A stretch of DNA of 64,000 nt from Rhodococcus sp. 14-1411-2a (GCF_002259485.1 NZ_NPGA01000009.1:493333-557332), one strand, 5' to 3'. Shown: positions 33,398 to 43,624, counted from the stretch's first letter. Notes: generated by a model not told the origin, from the sequence alone. Translations and numbers: made by a program.

Positions 33398-34327
33398 ATG
33401 TTCAGATTCCTGCGCCGACGGATCTACACCAGCCTGATCCCGCTGTTCGTCGTTCTGCTGGGCGTGTTCTTCCTCGCTCGGCTCACCGGCGACCCCACCA
33501 GCCTGTACCTGCCCGAGTCTGCAACCCAGGCCCAACGCGAGGCGTTCCGCGCCACCAACGGCTTCGACCAGCCGGTCCTGACGCAACTGATGGACTACTT
33601 CAAGGGCGTCGTTCAACTCGACTTCGGGCAGTCGCTGCGCACCGGCGAGGACGCGTCGGCGATGGCACTGCGCGCGTTCCCCGCGACGCTGCAGCTGGCG
33701 TTCGCGACGATGTTCCTCGCCATCCTCGGCGCTGTGATCATCGGATGCTGGGCTGCCTACCGACCGAATTCGCTGGCCGATCGCATCTCGAGCCTGCTGT
33801 CGATGACGGCCGCGTCCATCCCCGATTTCTGGTTCGCCATCATGGGTGTCTACGTCTTCGCCATCCTGTTCGGCTGGCTGCCCACCTCGGGCGTGGACAG
33901 CGGAATGCTCTCCTGGGTGCTGCCGATCGCCACCCTGCTCATTCGCCCTCTCGGCGTACTGACCCAGGTGGTGCGCGGCGCGATGGTCTCGGCGCTGTCG
34001 GCACCGTACGTTCGCCTCGCGAGAAGCAAAGGCGCAGGCGATCTTCGAGTCGTCACCCACCACGCTCTACGCAACGCCGCTGCACCGGCGCTCACGGTTG
34101 CCGGCGACCTGATGGTCGGGCTCGTCAACGGCGCGGTGGTCGTCGAGGCCATCTTCGGCTGGCCCGGCATCGGAAAGTTGATGATCGACGCCATCCTGCA
34201 GCGCGATTTCGCTGTTCTGCAGGCGGCCGTGTTGTTGACGGCGGTGAGCATATTCGTGCTCAACATCGTCATCGATGCCTGCTACGCACTGCTCGACGCC
34301 CGGGTTCGCGACAAGGTGAAGGTCTAG
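33398..34327 (+). CDS. ABC transporter permease, DppB/OppB type
   Basis: 309 residues, six membrane segments with the permease loop containing VRLARSKGAGDLRVVTHHALRNAAAP (EAA motif). Starts one base after the stop of the binding protein gene. Forms the membrane channel with the permease encoded next. Confidence 0.93.
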   Translation: MFRFLRRRIYTSLIPLFVVLLGVFFLARLTGDPTSLYLPESATQAQREAFRATNGFDQPVLTQLMDYFKGVVQLDFGQSLRTGEDASAMALRAFPATLQLAFATMFLAILGAVIIGCWAAYRPNSLADRISSLLSMTAASIPDFWFAIMGVYVFAILFGWLPTSGVDSGMLSWVLPIATLLIRPLGVLTQVVRGAMVSALSAPYVRLARSKGAGDLRVVTHHALRNAAAPALTVAGDLMVGLVNGAVVVEAIFGWPGIGKLMIDAILQRDFAVLQAAVLLTAVSIFVLNIVIDACYALLDARVRDKVKV

Positions 34328-34335
34328 GTAAGAAC

Positions 34336-35322
34336 ATGTCACTCGACTTCGAAGCACCGAAAACATCCGAGCCCGAGGATGTTCCACCGTCGGTTCCGGT
34401 GGAAGCCCGCAAGGCGTCGGCCCCGCTGTGGAAGCTGCTGCTGCGCGACCGGGTCGCCACCGTCGCCGCCGCGATCCTGGTACTGGTCTTCCTCACCGCG
34501 ATCTTCGGCCCGATGCTGGTCGGTGACGCCGCCACCGATCAGGATCTCGACCGCTCGAATCTGCCGCCGTTCACCCTCGACACCGGGTGGATGAACATCC
34601 TCGGCACGGATCCGCTGGGACGCAGCATGCTGGCCCGGCTGATCGTGGCCAGCAGAACCACACTCTCGGTGGCCGTTCCGGCCGTGATCCTCTCGGCGAT
34701 CATCGGCTCGTTCATCGGGATGTGGGCCGGCTTCCATCGCGGCTGGCGTGAGACCGCGGCCATGCGCGTCGCCGACGTCATCCTCAGCTTCCCGTCCCTG
34801 CTGATGGCCGTCGTGGTGCTCTACGTCTTCTCGCCCAGTGCCGCGAACATCGTTCTGGTCCTCACTGTTACGCGCATTCCGATCTACCTACGTACCGCCC
34901 GCGCCGAGTCCGCCGAGCTGCAGAGTCGGTTGTTCGTCGACGCCGCCCGCACCTTCGGCGCGAAGAGCGGATCGGTGATCCGCCGGCATGTGGCCCCGAT
35001 TCTGCTGCCGACCCTGCTGACCGTCGCCACCCTGGACTTCTGCTTCGTCATTCTCGCCGAATCGTCGTTGAGCTTCCTGGGCATCGGCATTCAGCCACCG
35101 GACGTCTCGTGGGGACTGATGGTCTCGCAGGGCCGCACCTACCTGCAGACCGCCTGGTGGCTCTCGTTCTTCCCCGGTCTGGCCATCGTGCTGACGACCG
35201 TCTCGGCCACTGTGCTCGCTGCCTGGGCGCGCATCGCCACCGACCCGGCGCAGCGTTGGCGACTCAACGTCCCCCGCTCCAAGCGCTCTCGCCTGCTCCC
35301 CGTACGAAAGGTCATCTCATGA
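34336..35322 (+). CDS. ABC transporter permease, DppC/OppC type
   Basis: 328 residues. A 38-residue cytoplasmic N terminus, then DppC core with LGTDPLGRSMLARL and the EAA loop ELQSRLFVDAARTFGAKSG, and six membrane segments. ATG at 34336, 8 bp after the first permease gene; the stop overlaps the next ATG (ATGA). Confidence 0.93.
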   Translation: MSLDFEAPKTSEPEDVPPSVPVEARKASAPLWKLLLRDRVATVAAAILVLVFLTAIFGPMLVGDAATDQDLDRSNLPPFTLDTGWMNILGTDPLGRSMLARLIVASRTTLSVAVPAVILSAIIGSFIGMWAGFHRGWRETAAMRVADVILSFPSLLMAVVVLYVFSPSAANIVLVLTVTRIPIYLRTARAESAELQSRLFVDAARTFGAKSGSVIRRHVAPILLPTLLTVATLDFCFVILAESSLSFLGIGIQPPDVSWGLMVSQGRTYLQTAWWLSFFPGLAIVLTTVSATVLAAWARIATDPAQRWRLNVPRSKRSRLLPVRKVIS

Positions 35323-36338
35323 GCGCACCGGCAACCGCACACCAGCGACCCGACACCGGCAGCGTCGCCCTCGACGTTCGCGGACTGACCGTCGATCTGC
35401 GGACGCCGTCGGGTGTCATTCGCGCCGTCGACAACGTCACCTTCACCGCCCGACGCGGTGAAACCCTGGCTCTGCTCGGCGAATCCGGTTGCGGCAAGTC
35501 CATGACGGCACAGGCCATCGTCGGATTGCTCGAGCCGATCGCCGACATCACCGGCGGCTCGGTGGAGATGGGTGAGGTGGACCTGGTCACCGCCAAGACC
35601 AAAGTGCGGCGCACCATCGCCGCCACAGAACTGGCCATCGTCTTCCAGGACGCGCTGACGGCCCTCAATCCCGTCTACACCGTCGGAACCCAACTGGCCG
35701 AACCGTTTCGGATCCACCGGGGTATGTCCGCCAAGCAAGCACGCGCGGAAGCCATCGCGCTGATGACCCGAGTGGGAATTCCCGAGCCCGAATCACGCGC
35801 GGACTCGTACCCACACCAGTTCTCCGGCGGTATGCGCCAACGTCTGCTGATCGCCATGGCCGTGGCCCTGAGTCCGTCGGTACTGCTGGCCGACGAACCC
35901 ACCACCGCGCTCGACGTCACGGTCCAGGCCCAGATCATGGCTCTGCTCAAAGAATTACGTACCGAACACGACATGGCCGTCGTACTCATCACCCACGATC
36001 TCGCCCTGGTGGCCGAGGAGGCCGACCGAGTCGCGATCATGTACGCGGGCAACGTCGTCGAGACCGGACCGGTGTCCGAGGTGTTCGGCGCACCGCGACA
36101 CCCGTACACCAAGGGCCTACTGGACTCGGTACCCGTCCACGCAGTCCGCGGTGAGGATCTGAAGTCGATCGGCGGCACCCCACCGGACCTGCACTCCATT
36201 CCCGACGGGTGCGTCTATCAGGCCCGCTGCCCGTTGGCCCGCGAGATCTGCATCAGTACTCGTCCCCCGCTCGAATCCGTCGGCAGCGGCCGGATGTCGG
36301 CATGCCACTTCCCGAACGAGGTATCCAGCCATGTCTGA
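35319..36338 (+). CDS. ABC transporter ATP-binding protein, DppD/OppD type
   Basis: 339 residues. Walker A GESGCGKS, signature FSGGMRQR, Walker B VLLADEPTTALD and the OppD-type C-terminal extension with cysteines C291-type pattern CVYQARCPLAREIC for an iron-sulfur or metal site. ATG at 35319 overlaps the preceding stop; its own end overlaps the second ATPase gene by 8 bp. Confidence 0.93.
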   Translation: MSAPATAHQRPDTGSVALDVRGLTVDLRTPSGVIRAVDNVTFTARRGETLALLGESGCGKSMTAQAIVGLLEPIADITGGSVEMGEVDLVTAKTKVRRTIAATELAIVFQDALTALNPVYTVGTQLAEPFRIHRGMSAKQARAEAIALMTRVGIPEPESRADSYPHQFSGGMRQRLLIAMAVALSPSVLLADEPTTALDVTVQAQIMALLKELRTEHDMAVVLITHDLALVAEEADRVAIMYAGNVVETGPVSEVFGAPRHPYTKGLLDSVPVHAVRGEDLKSIGGTPPDLHSIPDGCVYQARCPLAREICISTRPPLESVGSGRMSACHFPNEVSSHV

Positions 36339-37326
36339 GCAACTGTTGACCGTCCGCGGCCTGAACAAGACCTTCGACGTCGGCCGCGGCAAGCTCCGCG
36401 CCCTCGACGCCATCGACCTGGACCTGCGCCGCGGTGAAACCCTCGGCCTCGTCGGCGAATCCGGCTGCGGCAAGTCCACTCTCGCGCGCACCCTCATGAT
36501 GCTCGAACGACCCGACTCGGGCACCGTCGCGTTCGACGGCACGGATCCGTTCGCGCTGCGCGGCAAGGAACTGCTCGCGTGGCGTCGGCGGGTACAGATG
36601 GTCTTCCAGGACCCGTACGGTTCGCTCAACTCGCGAATGACCGCCGGGGACATCATCGGCGAGCCATGGCGAACCCACAAGAGTCTGTACAGGACTCGAC
36701 GCGACCGCTCCGCGCGCGTACGTGAGCTGCTGCATCTGGTGGGTCTTCGGCCGAGCGACGAGAACCGCTTCCCGCAGGAATTCTCCGGCGGTCAACGCCA
36801 ACGCCTCGGCATCGCGAGAGCTCTGGCCTTGAACCCCGACGTGATCATCTGCGACGAGCCGGTCTCCGCACTCGATCTCTCGGTACAGGCGCAGGTGCTC
36901 AACCTGCTCAACGACCTGCAGAAGCAGCTCGGCATCTCGTACGTGTTCATCTCGCACGATCTGTCGGTCGTCCGACACGTCGCCGACCGCGTCGCGGTGA
37001 TGTACCTCGGCCGCATCGTCGAATCCGGGGCCACCGAAGCAGTGTTCGACCGTCCGGCTCACCCGTACACAGCGGCATTGATGTCGGCCGCACCCACACT
37101 CGACGCGTCGAACCGCGGGACGAAGATCCTGCTGAAGGGCGAGGTACCGTCGCCGCTGAATCCGCCGTCGGGATGTCGGTTCCGCACGCGCTGCTGGAAG
37201 GCAACCGACCTGTGTGCGAGTGAGGCACCCCCGGTGGCGCTCGACGCGGACGAGGCCGATCACATCGCCGAATGCCACTATCCCCTCGTCGCAGGCAATC
37301 TCGGCCTCGTCGCCGCCGGGACGTGA
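36331..37326 (+). CDS. ABC transporter ATP-binding protein, DppF/OppF type
   Basis: 331 residues. Walker A GESGCGKS, Q-loop MVFQDPYGSLN, signature FSGGQRQR, Walker B VIICDEPVSALD, H-loop ISHDLSV, and the OppF C-terminal tail with GCRFRTRCWKATDLC. Works as heterodimer with the preceding ATPase. Its stop overlaps the ATG of the TauE-like gene (TGATG). Confidence 0.93.
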   Translation: MSEQLLTVRGLNKTFDVGRGKLRALDAIDLDLRRGETLGLVGESGCGKSTLARTLMMLERPDSGTVAFDGTDPFALRGKELLAWRRRVQMVFQDPYGSLNSRMTAGDIIGEPWRTHKSLYRTRRDRSARVRELLHLVGLRPSDENRFPQEFSGGQRQRLGIARALALNPDVIICDEPVSALDLSVQAQVLNLLNDLQKQLGISYVFISHDLSVVRHVADRVAVMYLGRIVESGATEAVFDRPAHPYTAALMSAAPTLDASNRGTKILLKGEVPSPLNPPSGCRFRTRCWKATDLCASEAPPVALDADEADHIAECHYPLVAGNLGLVAAGT

Positions 37327-38063
37327 TGGCGACACACCTGAGCATCACCGGATTCGTCGTCGTCGCGCTGGCCATCTTCTTCGCGTCGGCGATGCAGGCG
37401 TCCATCGGATTCGGCATGGGTATGCTCGCCGCGCCCATCGTGGCGATCGTCGACCCCGGCCTGATCCCGGCGACGCTCATCATGCTGGCCGTCGTGGTCA
37501 GTGTGCTCGTTCTGATTCGCGATCGCACCGCCCTCGACCTCTCGGGTGCAGGGTGGGCGCTCGCCGGTCGCCTCCCCGGTTCTGTGGTGGGCGCACTACT
37601 GCTCGTGCTGCTACCCGAGCGCGGACTGGCCATCCTGCTGGCGCTGGTGGTGCTCTGCGGCGTCGCACTGACGTCGTTCGGTTGGGTCCCGTTGCCGCAC
37701 AGACGAAATCTGGTGATGGCCGGGGCCGCGTCGGGAATTCTGGGAACGGCCACCTCGATCGGCGGACCCCCGATGGCACTGGTGTGGCAGCGCAACACCG
37801 GAGCCGAACTGCGCAGCACCATGAGCTGCTTCTTCCTCGTCGGCTCGCTGATCTCGCTGGCGGTACTCGCGGTCGCCGGCGCGGTGGATGCCCATACCGC
37901 CACGCTGTTCGTGTTCCTGGCCCCGGCGACCGTTCTCGGTTTTCTGCTCTCCCGGGTGGTAAACAAAGTCCTCGATCGTCGACGGCTGCGCATCGTCGCG
38001 ATCACCGTCTCCGCCGTCGGCGCGCTCGTGCTCGTTGTCCAGCAGGTGTCGGCGCTCGCCTGA
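37326..38063 (+). CDS. TauE/SafE family membrane protein
   Basis: 245 residues with about eight membrane segments and the TauE/SafE repeats (SIGFGMGMLAAPIVAI near residues 26-41, IGGPPMALVWQ near 141). Members export sulfite, sulfoacetate or organic anions. Translationally coupled to the ABC operon, so it may export a breakdown product of the imported compound. ATG at 37326. Confidence 0.88.
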   Translation: MATHLSITGFVVVALAIFFASAMQASIGFGMGMLAAPIVAIVDPGLIPATLIMLAVVVSVLVLIRDRTALDLSGAGWALAGRLPGSVVGALLLVLLPERGLAILLALVVLCGVALTSFGWVPLPHRRNLVMAGAASGILGTATSIGGPPMALVWQRNTGAELRSTMSCFFLVGSLISLAVLAVAGAVDAHTATLFVFLAPATVLGFLLSRVVNKVLDRRRLRIVAITVSAVGALVLVVQQVSALA

Positions 38064-38080
38064 CTCACGAAATAGTGAGT
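38063..38080. promoter_or_regulatory. Short inverted repeat after the ABC operon
   Basis: ACTCAC (38063-38068) and GTGAGT (38075-38080) with a 6-nt spacer, in the 59-bp gap before the next gene. Could be a weak terminator or operator. Confidence 0.3.
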
Positions 38081-38122
38081 TGAATCGCCATCTCGTGTCG
38101 GAACGCGTCGATCGGGTAGTCG

Positions 38123-39202
38123 GTGTCGATGACTACGAACAACACCCGCGCATTGATCGTCGGTGCCACCGGCATCTCCGGACAAGCCTTGTGCCGCGTT
38201 GCTCTCGACGCAGGCTGGGACACGTACGGACTCAGCCGTAGTGGCAGCACTCCGGTCGACGGCGTCATCGGTGTGGCCGCCGATCTGCTCGACCCGGCCT
38301 CGCTCGAGGAGGCGCTGAACGACGTCCGCCCCGAGGTCGTGTTTTTCACCGCATGGATGAAGAAGGACTCCGAGCAGGAGAACATCGAGGTCAACTCGGC
38401 GACGCTACGCAACGTGCTGAACGTGCTCGGCCCCCTCGACTCGGTGAAGCACGTCGCGTTGATGACCGGCCTCAAGCACTATCTCGGACCGTTCGATGCC
38501 TACGGTGAGGCAGTGATGGCCGAGACGCCGTTCCACGAGACCGAGGATCGCCTCGACACTCCCAACTTCTACTACGCGCAGGAAGACGAATTGTTCGCCG
38601 GTGCCGAGAAGTTCGGATTCGGTTGGAGTGTGCACCGCGCGCACACCATCTCCGGATTCGCGGTCGGCAACGCGATGAACATGATGTTGACGCTGTCCGT
38701 GTACGCAGCGATCTGCAAGGAGCTCGGCGAGAAGTTCGTCTTCCCCGGTTCCGAGACGCAGTGGAACGGCCTCACCGACCTCACCGACGCGGACCTGCTC
38801 GCCGAGCAGATGGTGTGGGCCGCAACCGACGACAACGCACACAACGAGGCGTTCAACATCGCCAACGGTGACGTCTTCCGCTGGCGCTGGCTGTGGCCGC
38901 AGTTCGCCGCGCACTTCGGCGTCGAGCCCGAGGGCTACGACAGCGAGCCGCGTCCACTCGAACCCCGCATGTCCGACGCGGCCGCAACGTGGAAGCGCAT
39001 CGCCGAGAAGCACGATCTGGTCGAAAGCGATGTCTCACGGCTCGCGTCGTGGTGGCACACCGACGGCGACCTCGGCCGCGACATGGAATGCCTGACCGAC
39101 ATGAACAAATCGAAGAACGCCGGGTTCCTAGGCTTCCGATCCACACCGGATGCCATTGCCTCGGTGATCCAGCGCTACCGAGATGCGCGCCTGATTCCCT
39201 GA
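38123..39202 (+). CDS. SDR family oxidoreductase, PRISE (enone reductase)-like
   Basis: 359 residues. Atypical extended SDR with GATGISGQAL cofactor motif (about 14-23), HVALMTGLKHYLGPFD (Lys of the PRISE motif) and the NFYYAQED motif that carries the catalytic Tyr in progesterone 5-beta-reductase/iridoid synthase-like enzymes. Expected to reduce activated C=C bonds with NADPH. Start GTG at 38123 or ATG at 38129; the ribosome site is weak for both. Monocistronic, convergent with xylulokinase. Confidence 0.87.
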   Translation: MSMTTNNTRALIVGATGISGQALCRVALDAGWDTYGLSRSGSTPVDGVIGVAADLLDPASLEEALNDVRPEVVFFTAWMKKDSEQENIEVNSATLRNVLNVLGPLDSVKHVALMTGLKHYLGPFDAYGEAVMAETPFHETEDRLDTPNFYYAQEDELFAGAEKFGFGWSVHRAHTISGFAVGNAMNMMLTLSVYAAICKELGEKFVFPGSETQWNGLTDLTDADLLAEQMVWAATDDNAHNEAFNIANGDVFRWRWLWPQFAAHFGVEPEGYDSEPRPLEPRMSDAAATWKRIAEKHDLVESDVSRLASWWHTDGDLGRDMECLTDMNKSKNAGFLGFRSTPDAIASVIQRYRDARLIP

Positions 39203-39217
39203 GCGGCTGCGCCGCAC

Positions 39218-39257
39218 GTGCACGGAAACTCGACCCCTGCTACGAGTTTCCGCTCAC
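39218..39257. repeat. Intergenic hairpin element, copy 2
   Basis: GTGCACGGAAACTCG (39218-39232) and CGAGTTTCCGCTCAC (39243-39257) around a 10-nt loop; 13 of 15 paired. Same element as 2515-2554 in the other orientation. It covers the last codons and stop of the xylulokinase gene and follows the SDR gene by 15 bp, so it may terminate both. Confidence 0.75.
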
Positions 39258-40640
39258 CTGCGCGTAGCGCTCCCGTACCGCCGGGGTCGGGTCGGCCTCG
39301 TATGTCTTCGACGCGGCCTGCGCCCAGGTCGGCGGCTCGCTGGTCCCGGCCAGTGTCCACGCCGCCTGGCGCGCGGCACCGTCGGCGACGTATTCACCCG
39401 GCTCGGGCACGATCACCGGGACGCCGAGAATGGCCGGGGCCAACTCGCGCAATGCAGCGGACTTCGCACCGCCGCCGATGAGCAGCACCCGCTTCGTCTC
39501 GACCCCCTGCGAACGCAGATGGTCGATACCGTCGGCCAAACCGCACAGCAGTCCCTCTACGGCCGCTCGCGCGAGGTGGCCCGGTGTCGAATTGTTCAGT
39601 CGCAGGCCGTGAATCGCACCGGATGCATCGGGACGATTGGGGGTGCGCTCGCCCTCGAAGTACGGCACCATCACCACACCGTCGCTCGTCGTCGACAGCG
39701 CCAACCGCGACAACTCGTCGTGATCGACGCCCAGCATCCGCGCCGTCGCATCGAGGACGCGAGCAGCGTTGAGCGTGCACACCAACGGCAGTTGACGGCC
39801 GGTGGCGTCGGCGAATCCGGCGACCAGACCCGAACCGTCCGCGGCCGCAACCGAGGTCACGGCAGATACGACACCCGACGTGCCGATCGAGACCACCACA
39901 TCACCGGGCTGCGCATCGAGGGCAAGCGCTGCCGCGGCATTGTCGCCGGTACCCGGGCCGATCAGTGCCCCACCCGACGTGCGGCCTATCGCCTCGCTGG
40001 GTGCGGCCACGCGGGGCAACAGTGGGTTACGACCCCGAAAACCGAACTGCAGCAAATCCGTTCGATATTCGTCAGTGGCCGCGGAGAAGTATCCGGTGCC
40101 ACTGGCGTCGCCTCGATCGGTGGCCAGAGCGTCGAGCCCCGATGCCCCGCCGAGCTGCCAGCTCAGCCAATCGTGCGGAAGGCACACCGCCGCAGTGCGA
40201 TCGGCATTCTCGGGTTCGTGGTCGGCGAGCCATCGCAGCTTGGCGACCGTGATCGAAGCCAACGGAACCACTCCGACGGCGTCGGCCCAGGCCTGCCCGC
40301 CGTCGGTGCCTTCCTTTTCGCCCAACTCGGACACCAAGTCCGTCGCGGCCTGCGCCGATCGAGTGTCGTTCCACAGCAAAGCTTTACGGACCACGGATCC
40401 GTTGTCGTCGAGGCAGACCATGCCGTGCTGCTGCGCGCCCACCGACACCGCGTCCACGTCGTCGAGTCCGCCTGCGGCAGCGATCGCCTCGTCGAGCGCA
40501 TCTTTCCAGCGCTGCGGGTCGATCTCGGTGCCGTCGGGATGCGCTGCTCGCCCCTGGCGGACCAAGTCCCCCGACTCGGCGTCACGAACGAAGACTTTGC
40601 ACGATTGGGTGGAGGAGTCGATTCCGGCAACGAGAGCCAC
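39240..40640 (-). CDS. xylB: Xylulokinase
   Basis: 466 residues, FGGY kinase. N-terminal phosphate loop [10 protein letters not shown] (6-15), VGAQQHGMV substrate motif (about 66-74), [11 protein letters not shown]-binding SIGTSGVV in the second domain and [14 protein letters not shown] near the C terminus. Phosphorylates D-xylulose to xylulose 5-phosphate for the pentose phosphate pathway. Its partner is probably a polyol dehydrogenase; one is encoded at the left edge of the window but 39 kb away. ATG at 40640. Confidence 0.93.
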   Translation of the reverse strand: MALVAGIDSSTQSCKVFVRDAESGDLVRQGRAAHPDGTEIDPQRWKDALDEAIAAAGGLDDVDAVSVGAQQHGMVCLDDNGSVVRKALLWNDTRSAQAATDLVSELGEKEGTDGGQAWADAVGVVPLASITVAKLRWLADHEPENADRTAAVCLPHDWLSWQLGGASGLDALATDRGDASGTGYFSAATDEYRTDLLQFGFRGRNPLLPRVAAPSEAIGRTSGGALIGPGTGDNAAAALALDAQPGDVVVSIGTSGVVSAVTSVAAADGSGLVAGFADATGRQLPLVCTLNAARVLDATARMLGVDHDELSRLALSTTSDGVVMVPYFEGERTPNRPDASGAIHGLRLNNSTPGHLARAAVEGLLCGLADGIDHLRSQGVETKRVLLIGGGAKSAALRELAPAILGVPVIVPEPGEYVADGAARQAAWTLAGTSEPPTWAQAASKTYEADPTPAVRERYAQVSGNS

Positions 40641-40680
40641 GGTGAGCGGGTCCTTTCCTACGCAAGTGTGATCTACGACC

Positions 40681-42378
40681 CTACCCGCGAGGCGCGGTTG
40701 CCTCCGTCACCAACGTGCGCGCGTAGGCGATGGCCTGCGGCGTGGTCTCGAAAACACGGCGCGCTTCGTCGTCCTTGGTGGTGAACACGCCCAGCGCCGT
40801 CAGCGGACGCAGGTGTTCGGGTTTGGCCGCGGAGATGAGGACGGTGATGCGGCGATGTTCGAGTTCGGTAATCGTGTCCTTGAGGACCAGAGCTCCGGTG
40901 GCATCGATGGTGGTCACTCGCGACATGCGCAGGATCACCACTTTCACGTCCGACACGTCGGCGAGCTCGAGCAGGAAGCTGTGCGCAGCTCCGAAGAACA
41001 GTGCACCGTCGATCCGGTAGGCGACGATGTGTTCGCGCAGCAGGCCTTCTTCTTCCTTCGAGACCGCGTCGAGTGCATCGAGCGGTACCTTCTCGACCGT
41101 GGCCGATCGCGCGACTGCGCGCAGTGCCAGCACCGCAGCGAACCCGACGCCGACCGCCACAGCCGTCACCAGATCGAACAGAACCGTGACGAGAAAAGTC
41201 GACGCCATCACCACGGTGTCGCCGCGACCGGCGCGGGAAATTGCTCGGATGGAGGCTGTTTCGACCATGCGCACCGTTGTCGCCAGGAGCACCCCGGCCA
41301 GAGCGGCGAGCGGAATGTCGGCCACCAAGCCCGCGGCGGAGTACATGATCGCGGCGAGGATCACCGCATGGGTGAGCGCGGCGAGCCTGGTGCGCGCTCC
41401 GGACCGAACGTTGACGGCAGTACGGGCGATGGCACCGGTGGCGGGGATCCCGCCGAACAACGGCGCGGCGATGTTGGCCAGTCCCTGCCCGAACAGCTCA
41501 CGATCGGGATTGTGCCGCGGGCCGACGCCCATCGAGTCCGCCGCGGTCGCGGACAGCAGCGATTCCAGTGCAGCCAGCGCAGCGACGGCGAACGCCGGTG
41601 CCAACAACGCCGTCACGTCACCGAGGTGGAAGAAGCTCAGGCTCGGGGCGGACAACGACGACGGAATGGTGCCGATGCGGGCGATGTCGAGGTCGAACAA
41701 CTGAGTGACCACCGTTGCTCCGGCGACCGCAACCAGGGAGAACGGGATTTTCGGAGCCACGCGGCCGCCGACCAGCATGACGATCGCGACCGTGACGGCC
41801 ACGGTGGGCGTCAGAACGCTCGCATTCGAGACGAACGAGCGCACCGCGTCGAACGCGGACTGCCACACCTTCTCGCCCTCGGCGTCGGTGATACCCAGGG
41901 CCGACGGAACCTGTTGCAGCGCAATGACGACGGCGATGCCTGCGGTGAACCCCTCGATGACGGGTGCCGGCATGTACCGGACGGCTCGACCGACGCCTGC
42001 ACCGGCGAGCGCCAGCAGAATGATTCCGGCCATCAGCCCGACGGCGAGCACTCCGGTCGGCCCGTACTCGGCGACGATCGGCACGAGCACCACCGTCATG
42101 GCACCGGTCGGCCCGGACACCTGAAATCTCGATCCGCCGAATACCGCGGCGACGACTCCCGCGATGATCGCCGTGGTCAGGCCCGCCGCTGCACCCAGCC
42201 CGGTGCTGACGCCGAAGCCGAGCGCCAGAGGCAACGCGACCAGTGCCACGATCAGCCCGGCCAGCAGATCCGCGCCGGGTGCGCGGAAGGCCGGTTTCCA
42301 CTCGCTCCACCTGGGCAGCAGCGCTGTCAGAGCACTGAGGGCGTCGGTCCTGCGGGAAGGTTTCGTCGGTTCGGACAT
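40681..42378 (-). CDS. SulP family anion transporter with STAS domain (third, distant paralogue)
   Basis: 565 residues. SulP core (about 20-400) with [17 protein letters not shown] and a STAS domain at about 440-545 ([25 protein letters not shown]). It is clearly distinct from the pair at 21378 and 26695. ATG at 42378, 40 bp after an ArsR-type operator. Probably imports sulfate or bicarbonate under control of the adjacent ArsR protein. Confidence 0.92.
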   Translation of the reverse strand: MSEPTKPSRRTDALSALTALLPRWSEWKPAFRAPGADLLAGLIVALVALPLALGFGVSTGLGAAAGLTTAIIAGVVAAVFGGSRFQVSGPTGAMTVVLVPIVAEYGPTGVLAVGLMAGIILLALAGAGVGRAVRYMPAPVIEGFTAGIAVVIALQQVPSALGITDAEGEKVWQSAFDAVRSFVSNASVLTPTVAVTVAIVMLVGGRVAPKIPFSLVAVAGATVVTQLFDLDIARIGTIPSSLSAPSLSFFHLGDVTALLAPAFAVAALAALESLLSATAADSMGVGPRHNPDRELFGQGLANIAAPLFGGIPATGAIARTAVNVRSGARTRLAALTHAVILAAIMYSAAGLVADIPLAALAGVLLATTVRMVETASIRAISRAGRGDTVVMASTFLVTVLFDLVTAVAVGVGFAAVLALRAVARSATVEKVPLDALDAVSKEEEGLLREHIVAYRIDGALFFGAAHSFLLELADVSDVKVVILRMSRVTTIDATGALVLKDTITELEHRRITVLISAAKPEHLRPLTALGVFTTKDDEARRVFETTPQAIAYARTLVTEATAPRG

Positions 42379-42415
42379 GTGACGCTTTCTGAGAACTCAT
42401 CGATCCTGATCTAGC

Positions 42416-42437
42416 TACTTGCTAAGTTTAGCAAGTA
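42416..42437. promoter_or_regulatory. ArsR-type operator upstream of the third SulP gene
   Basis: TACTTGCTAA and TTAGCAAGTA are perfect 10-bp arms separated by GT. Position 38 bp before the SulP start and after the arsR stop suits repression of SulP. Confidence 0.75.
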
Positions 42438-42487
42438 ATGAACCAGGTGAACGCAAGACGTGAGTCAGACCATCACGGGCCGTCGAG

Positions 42488-42832
42488 TCAGGTGCGCGCT
42501 CCGGACTCGCCTTCCAGTAGCTCGGCCTGGTTGGCCACCACTCCCGTGAGTATTTCCCGCGCAACGACCAACAGGTCGGCCACCTTCGGCGACGTCAACG
42601 TGTAGGACACCGACAGGCCTTCCCGAGTGCCTTCGATGAGACCGGCGCGCCGCAGGATGGACAATTGCTGAGACAGATTGGCCGGCTCGATGCCGATTTC
42701 CGGCAGCATCTCGGACACGGCGTGCTCGCGCTCGCTCAGCAACTCCAGCACGCGAATACGGGCGGGATGCGCCAACGTCTTGAAGAAATCGGCTTTCATT
42801 CTGTAGAGCGGCCGGCTCGAATCCGTGGCCAT
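42488..42832 (-). CDS. ArsR family transcriptional regulator
   Basis: 114 residues. Winged helix ArsR fold: FFKTLAHPARIRVLELLSE, recognition helix EIGIEPANLSQQLSILRRAGL and wing EGTREGLSVSYTL. There is no cysteine at all, so thiol or classical metal sensing is unlikely. ATG at 42832 preferred to the GTG at 42850 because GGGAGG is 5 bases upstream. Operator-like TTGCtAA repeats occur both upstream of this gene (42873-42888) and before the SulP gene, so it likely controls both. Confidence 0.9.
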   Translation of the reverse strand: MATDSSRPLYRMKADFFKTLAHPARIRVLELLSEREHAVSEMLPEIGIEPANLSQQLSILRRAGLIEGTREGLSVSYTLTSPKVADLLVVAREILTGVVANQAELLEGESGART

Positions 42833-42872
42833 GAAGTCCTCCCGTGGCACCCGCCACCGCGCAGCAGGCTAC

Positions 42873-42888
42873 TTGCGAACACTAGCAA
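42873..42888. promoter_or_regulatory. Second ArsR-type site, upstream of arsR
   Basis: TTGCGAACACTAGCAA matches the outer TTGC...TAGCAA of the operator at 42416-42437 with one extra central base; probable autoregulatory site. Confidence 0.5.
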
Positions 42889-42935
42889 TCAACAGACCGA
42901 AGTGGACGACCTCCCTGCCCGTCCCGAAACTCGGC

Positions 42936-42941
42936 TACCTT
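42936..42941 (+). promoter_or_regulatory. -10 element of a leaderless transcript
   Basis: TACCTT ends 7 nt before the TetR ATG at 42949, with no Shine-Dalgarno between them; this spacing is typical for leaderless mRNAs in actinobacteria. Confidence 0.45.
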
Positions 42942-42948
42942 CACTCCC

Positions 42949-43596
42949 ATGCGCGGAGACCCCGAAGAATCCACCGACTTCAGGCTCACCGTGGCCACGG
43001 CGGCCCTCGACCTGTTCTCCGTCAAGGGCTACGAGTCGACGACGGTGGACGACATCGCCGGTGCCGCCGGCATCTCGCGTCGGACATTCTTTCGTCAGTT
43101 CCGCGCCAAGGAAGACGTCGTCTTCGCCGATCACGAAATACTGCTCGAGCAGGCCGGCGCGTTCCTGGAAGCGAACGAGGGCGATCCCTGGCGGGCCGTG
43201 TGCGATGCCGCGCAGCTGGTGTACGAGCGGTTTTCCGACTGGCAGGACATGTCGCGCTTGCGCTACCAGGTGGTGCACAAGATCCCCGCGCTGCGCGATC
43301 GAGAAATCGTCACCGTGTTTCGCTACGACAGACTCTTCGTCGACTATCTGCAGCGTGTTCTGCCCGATCACCCGCACCTCGAGATCCTGCAGTTCTCCGC
43401 CACGGTGACCGCGACGCACAACTACATCCTTCGTCGGATGATCCGCGACGGCCTCCCGACGTCCGTGGAGGATCTGCGTTCGGCACTCGCGCAGGTCCGC
43501 GCGCAGTTCCTCGGTGAGATCGTCGTCGCGTCGTTCCCCCGGGGCACGTCCGTCAGCAAAGTCGTCGACGCGTTGGCCGATCACACAAGCACCTGA
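42949..43596 (+). CDS. TetR family transcriptional regulator
   Basis: 215 residues. TetR helix-turn-helix at 14-60 (TVATAALDLFSVKGYESTTVD, AAGISRRTFFRQFRAKEDVV) and a C-terminal domain resembling mycobacterial MSMEG/Rv-type fatty acid regulators. It precedes a beta-oxidation pair by 147 bp on the same strand, with two identical palindromes between. Start ATG at 42949, apparently leaderless. Confidence 0.92.
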   Translation: MRGDPEESTDFRLTVATAALDLFSVKGYESTTVDDIAGAAGISRRTFFRQFRAKEDVVFADHEILLEQAGAFLEANEGDPWRAVCDAAQLVYERFSDWQDMSRLRYQVVHKIPALRDREIVTVFRYDRLFVDYLQRVLPDHPHLEILQFSATVTATHNYILRRMIRDGLPTSVEDLRSALAQVRAQFLGEIVVASFPRGTSVSKVVDALADHTST

Positions 43597-43611
43597 GCCA
43601 CCCGACGCGAT

Positions 43612-43624
43612 GGCACTGAGTGCC
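43612..43624. promoter_or_regulatory. Palindrome GGCACTGAGTGCC, upstream copy
   Basis: 13-bp palindrome (6-bp arms around G) located 19 bp upstream of the -35 box of the acyl-CoA dehydrogenase promoter. Identical to 43685-43697. Confidence 0.65.
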
